Source: Flavobacterium cheongpyeongense
GTDB taxonomy: Bacteria > Bacteroidota > Bacteroidia > Flavobacteriales > Flavobacteriaceae
Assembly (NCBI RefSeq): GCF_003202435.1
Contig: NZ_QJHK01000012.1
Location: forward strand, 92,673-156,672
Reading direction: 5' to 3'
DNA length: 64,000 bases
A program made the position numbers and the translations under genes. The notes under the pieces were generated by a model that saw only the letters and a list, made by a program, of their open reading frames with translations, did not search any database and was not told where the DNA came from. Below are positions 62,673-64,000 of the stretch, one piece after another; within the stretch, counting starts at the first letter, position 1, and every line of letters begins with the position of its first letter.

Positions 62673-62773
62673 TTAGTATGTGTTTGCAGGAATTTCTATA
62701 GCCAAATTTACATCTTATTGTTTAAGAATAATAAATACGCTTTATATTTCAATCAATTATAAATTTGATTCTG

Positions 62774-63232
62774 CTATTTCATTTTTGACAACTCAATTTC
62801 GAGTTTATCAAAGTTTTCTTCATTTTTATCGACTACAAAAGGTTTTAATTTATTACACTCTTCCGGCGTATCAAAAATCATTTTAAAAACAATTTTTGTT
62901 TCATTATCTGAAACCGCTTCAAATGACACGGCCACCTGAAAAAGCGGTTTTGAAATTCGTTTCCAGGCTATGAGACTTGGTTTTTCTATTCTTGTAAACT
63001 CACATTCGTTAGGATAATTTCCTTTTTCAGGACCATGCATCATAAAACTCCATTTACCTCCGGGACGAAAATCGAATTCGGTAAAGGTATTTGTAAATCC
63101 TTTTGGTCCCCACCAATTTTTTAAATGATCAGGATCTGCCCATGCCGAATAAACAAGCTCTTTTGGAAAGTTTATAACTCTTGTGGATATGATTTCGTTT
63201 TCCGGTTTTGCTGAAATATTTTCTGAAGTCAT
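62774..63232 (-). CDS. AHSA1/SRPBCC-domain protein
   Basis: 152 residues of helix-grip fold: IISTRVINFPKELVYSAWAD, HLKNWWGPKGFTNTF, FDFRPGGKWSFMMHGP, EYIR-like core ending FVVDKNEENFDKLEIELSKM. AHSA1 proteins bind hydrophobic ligands or Hsp90-like partners; bacterial members often sit in small stress operons. The upstream hydrolase gene is 25 bp away on the same strand. Confidence 0.9.
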   Translation of the reverse strand: MTSENISAKPENEIISTRVINFPKELVYSAWADPDHLKNWWGPKGFTNTFTEFDFRPGGKWSFMMHGPEKGNYPNECEFTRIEKPSLIAWKRISKPLFQVAVSFEAVSDNETKIVFKMIFDTPEECNKLKPFVVDKNEENFDKLEIELSKMK

Positions 63233-63257
63233 GTTTTGATTGTTTAATTACACAAAA

Positions 63258-63788
63258 TCATTCATTTATAAATTTCAATATCTCCATTAAAGTTTGCTTC
63301 TGCTGTTGCTCTCTGCTAATATCCGCTTTATCATCTCCAAGCTGAAAACCATAATAAGCAAACTGACAATGATTTGCTCCTTCTATCTTTAAAAATTTGG
63401 CAGTTTCGGGTAATTTCGATTTGTTTTTCAAAATAGATCCTTCATCTGCCACGCCATCTTTTGAACCGTAAATTTTTAAGATTGGGATTTCAGCACTTGA
63501 CAGAGAAATATCTCTTGGATGAGAAGTTCCAATCAAGATCAGTTTATCAATTAATTTAGGATTTTCATAAACAAACTCTGCTGCCATTTTTCCACCCTGT
63601 GAATGTCCGGCAAGAATATACGTTTTCGAATCCTCAGTGAAGAGATGTAACTCTTTGGGTTTATTGTAGCCTCCTGAGGCAAGACGCCACGGCATTTTTA
63701 TCAAATATACTTTTATGTTTTTTTCTGAAAGTTTTCTGCAAAGGGGAACATAGGCTTCTGTTTCTACCATTGCTCCGGGATAAAACAT
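63258..63788 (-). CDS. Alpha/beta hydrolase, apparently N-terminally truncated
   Basis: 176 residues from ATG 63788. Alpha/beta-hydrolase (dienelactone/PF12695-like) motifs: MFYPGAMVETEAYVPLCRKL, AGHSQGGKMAAEF (Ser nucleophile), LIGTSHPRD, KIYGSKDGVADEGS, EGANHCQFAYYG (His). The frame continues coding-like upstream (NTNDYYLFTPKKEFKNV) for about 130 bp without an ATG to a TAA at 63921-63923. So the natural start is missing or altered; it may be a damaged gene. Confidence 0.6.
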   Translation of the reverse strand: MFYPGAMVETEAYVPLCRKLSEKNIKVYLIKMPWRLASGGYNKPKELHLFTEDSKTYILAGHSQGGKMAAEFVYENPKLIDKLILIGTSHPRDISLSSAEIPILKIYGSKDGVADEGSILKNKSKLPETAKFLKIEGANHCQFAYYGFQLGDDKADISREQQQKQTLMEILKFINE

Positions 63789-64000
63789 CAAAACGTTTTT
63801 GAATTCTTTTTTAGGTGTAAATAAATAATAGTCATTTGTGTTTTCTACAGTAACCGCACTATTATTTTGAAAACATTGTTGTCCGATAAATAATTTCGTT
63901 TTGTTAAATATTGTATATTTTTAGATACTTAACGAGGTTCTATCTTGCTTTAGCTTGTTTTTTAGTATTGTCATTAGAATTCAATAAATGGAAAATATAA
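63789..64000. other. Upstream end of the damaged hydrolase gene and window edge
   Basis: About 130 bp of in-frame coding-like sequence upstream of the hydrolase ATG, stop at 63921-63923, then about 75 bp with no recognisable feature. A short minus-strand ORF starting at about 63974 (MTILKNKLK) ends at that same stop in the same frame. Confidence 0.5.

Overview
The window is an AT-rich chromosomal segment from a member of the Bacteroidetes, most likely a Flavobacterium. The evidence is the gene content (DUF5686, DUF3098, PepSY-like, LpxR and PID-CTERM-like proteins), a three-gene sdhCAB cluster, genes without Shine-Dalgarno sequences, several TAnnTTTG -7 boxes, and long intergenic hairpins. 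It is mostly ordinary chromosome: about 64 protein genes, two tRNA genes and no rRNA.

Layout. 1-10.8 kb: end of a LytTR regulator, a cation/proton antiporter, a DUF5686 outer-membrane protein, pyrH-frr, a thioredoxin-like protein, a tiny orphan transcription unit, and the ftsX-DUF3098-uppP-truB cluster. 11.2-20.8 kb: leuS (carrying an in-frame palindromic insertion), a hydrolase / ECF sigma / membrane protein operon, a zinc metallopeptidase, tdk, a Glu-rich protein and rsmI. 20.8-22.7 kb: an AT-rich two-gene cassette, an AAA/ABC-type ATPase overlapping a small PD-(D/E)XK-like protein. This is the best candidate for an undescribed, possibly defensive, system. 22.7-33.5 kb: HopJ-family protein, recJ-MFS, lpxH, queD, an enoyl-CoA hydratase homologue, tRNA-Ala, small proteins, and an envelope operon (FAD oxidoreductase, mtgA, LpxR).

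33.5-42.3 kb: an S9 peptidase, a hybrid histidine kinase with HPt domain converging on a sigma-54-type response regulator, three tandem PepSY-like secreted proteins, and an OmpA-family porin-like protein. 42.6-48.4 kb: lipid and cofactor housekeeping (accC, accB, fabH, rpmF, yceD, pdxA, ribE). 48.4-56.4 kb: a PID-CTERM-like miniprotein, a CAU-anticodon tRNA, mce, a pair of overlapping unknown envelope genes, an Ig-like lipoprotein, a nitrilase-family amidase and an unknown secreted protein. 56.5-64 kb: sdhCAB with a recognisable promoter and an upstream TACGTA operator-like cluster, an HMG-CoA synthase homologue, two small unknown proteins, an AHSA1 protein and an N-terminally damaged hydrolase.

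Three kinds of repeated DNA run through the intergenic space: a hairpin element starting AGCCCTGATSG (three copies), GTCATTCCGA...TCGGAATGAC REP-like palindromes, and AGTC/ATCTAAAA short-unit tracts. One AGTC-type tract has apparently entered leuS without breaking its frame. All functional calls rest on reading motifs by eye. No database search was run.
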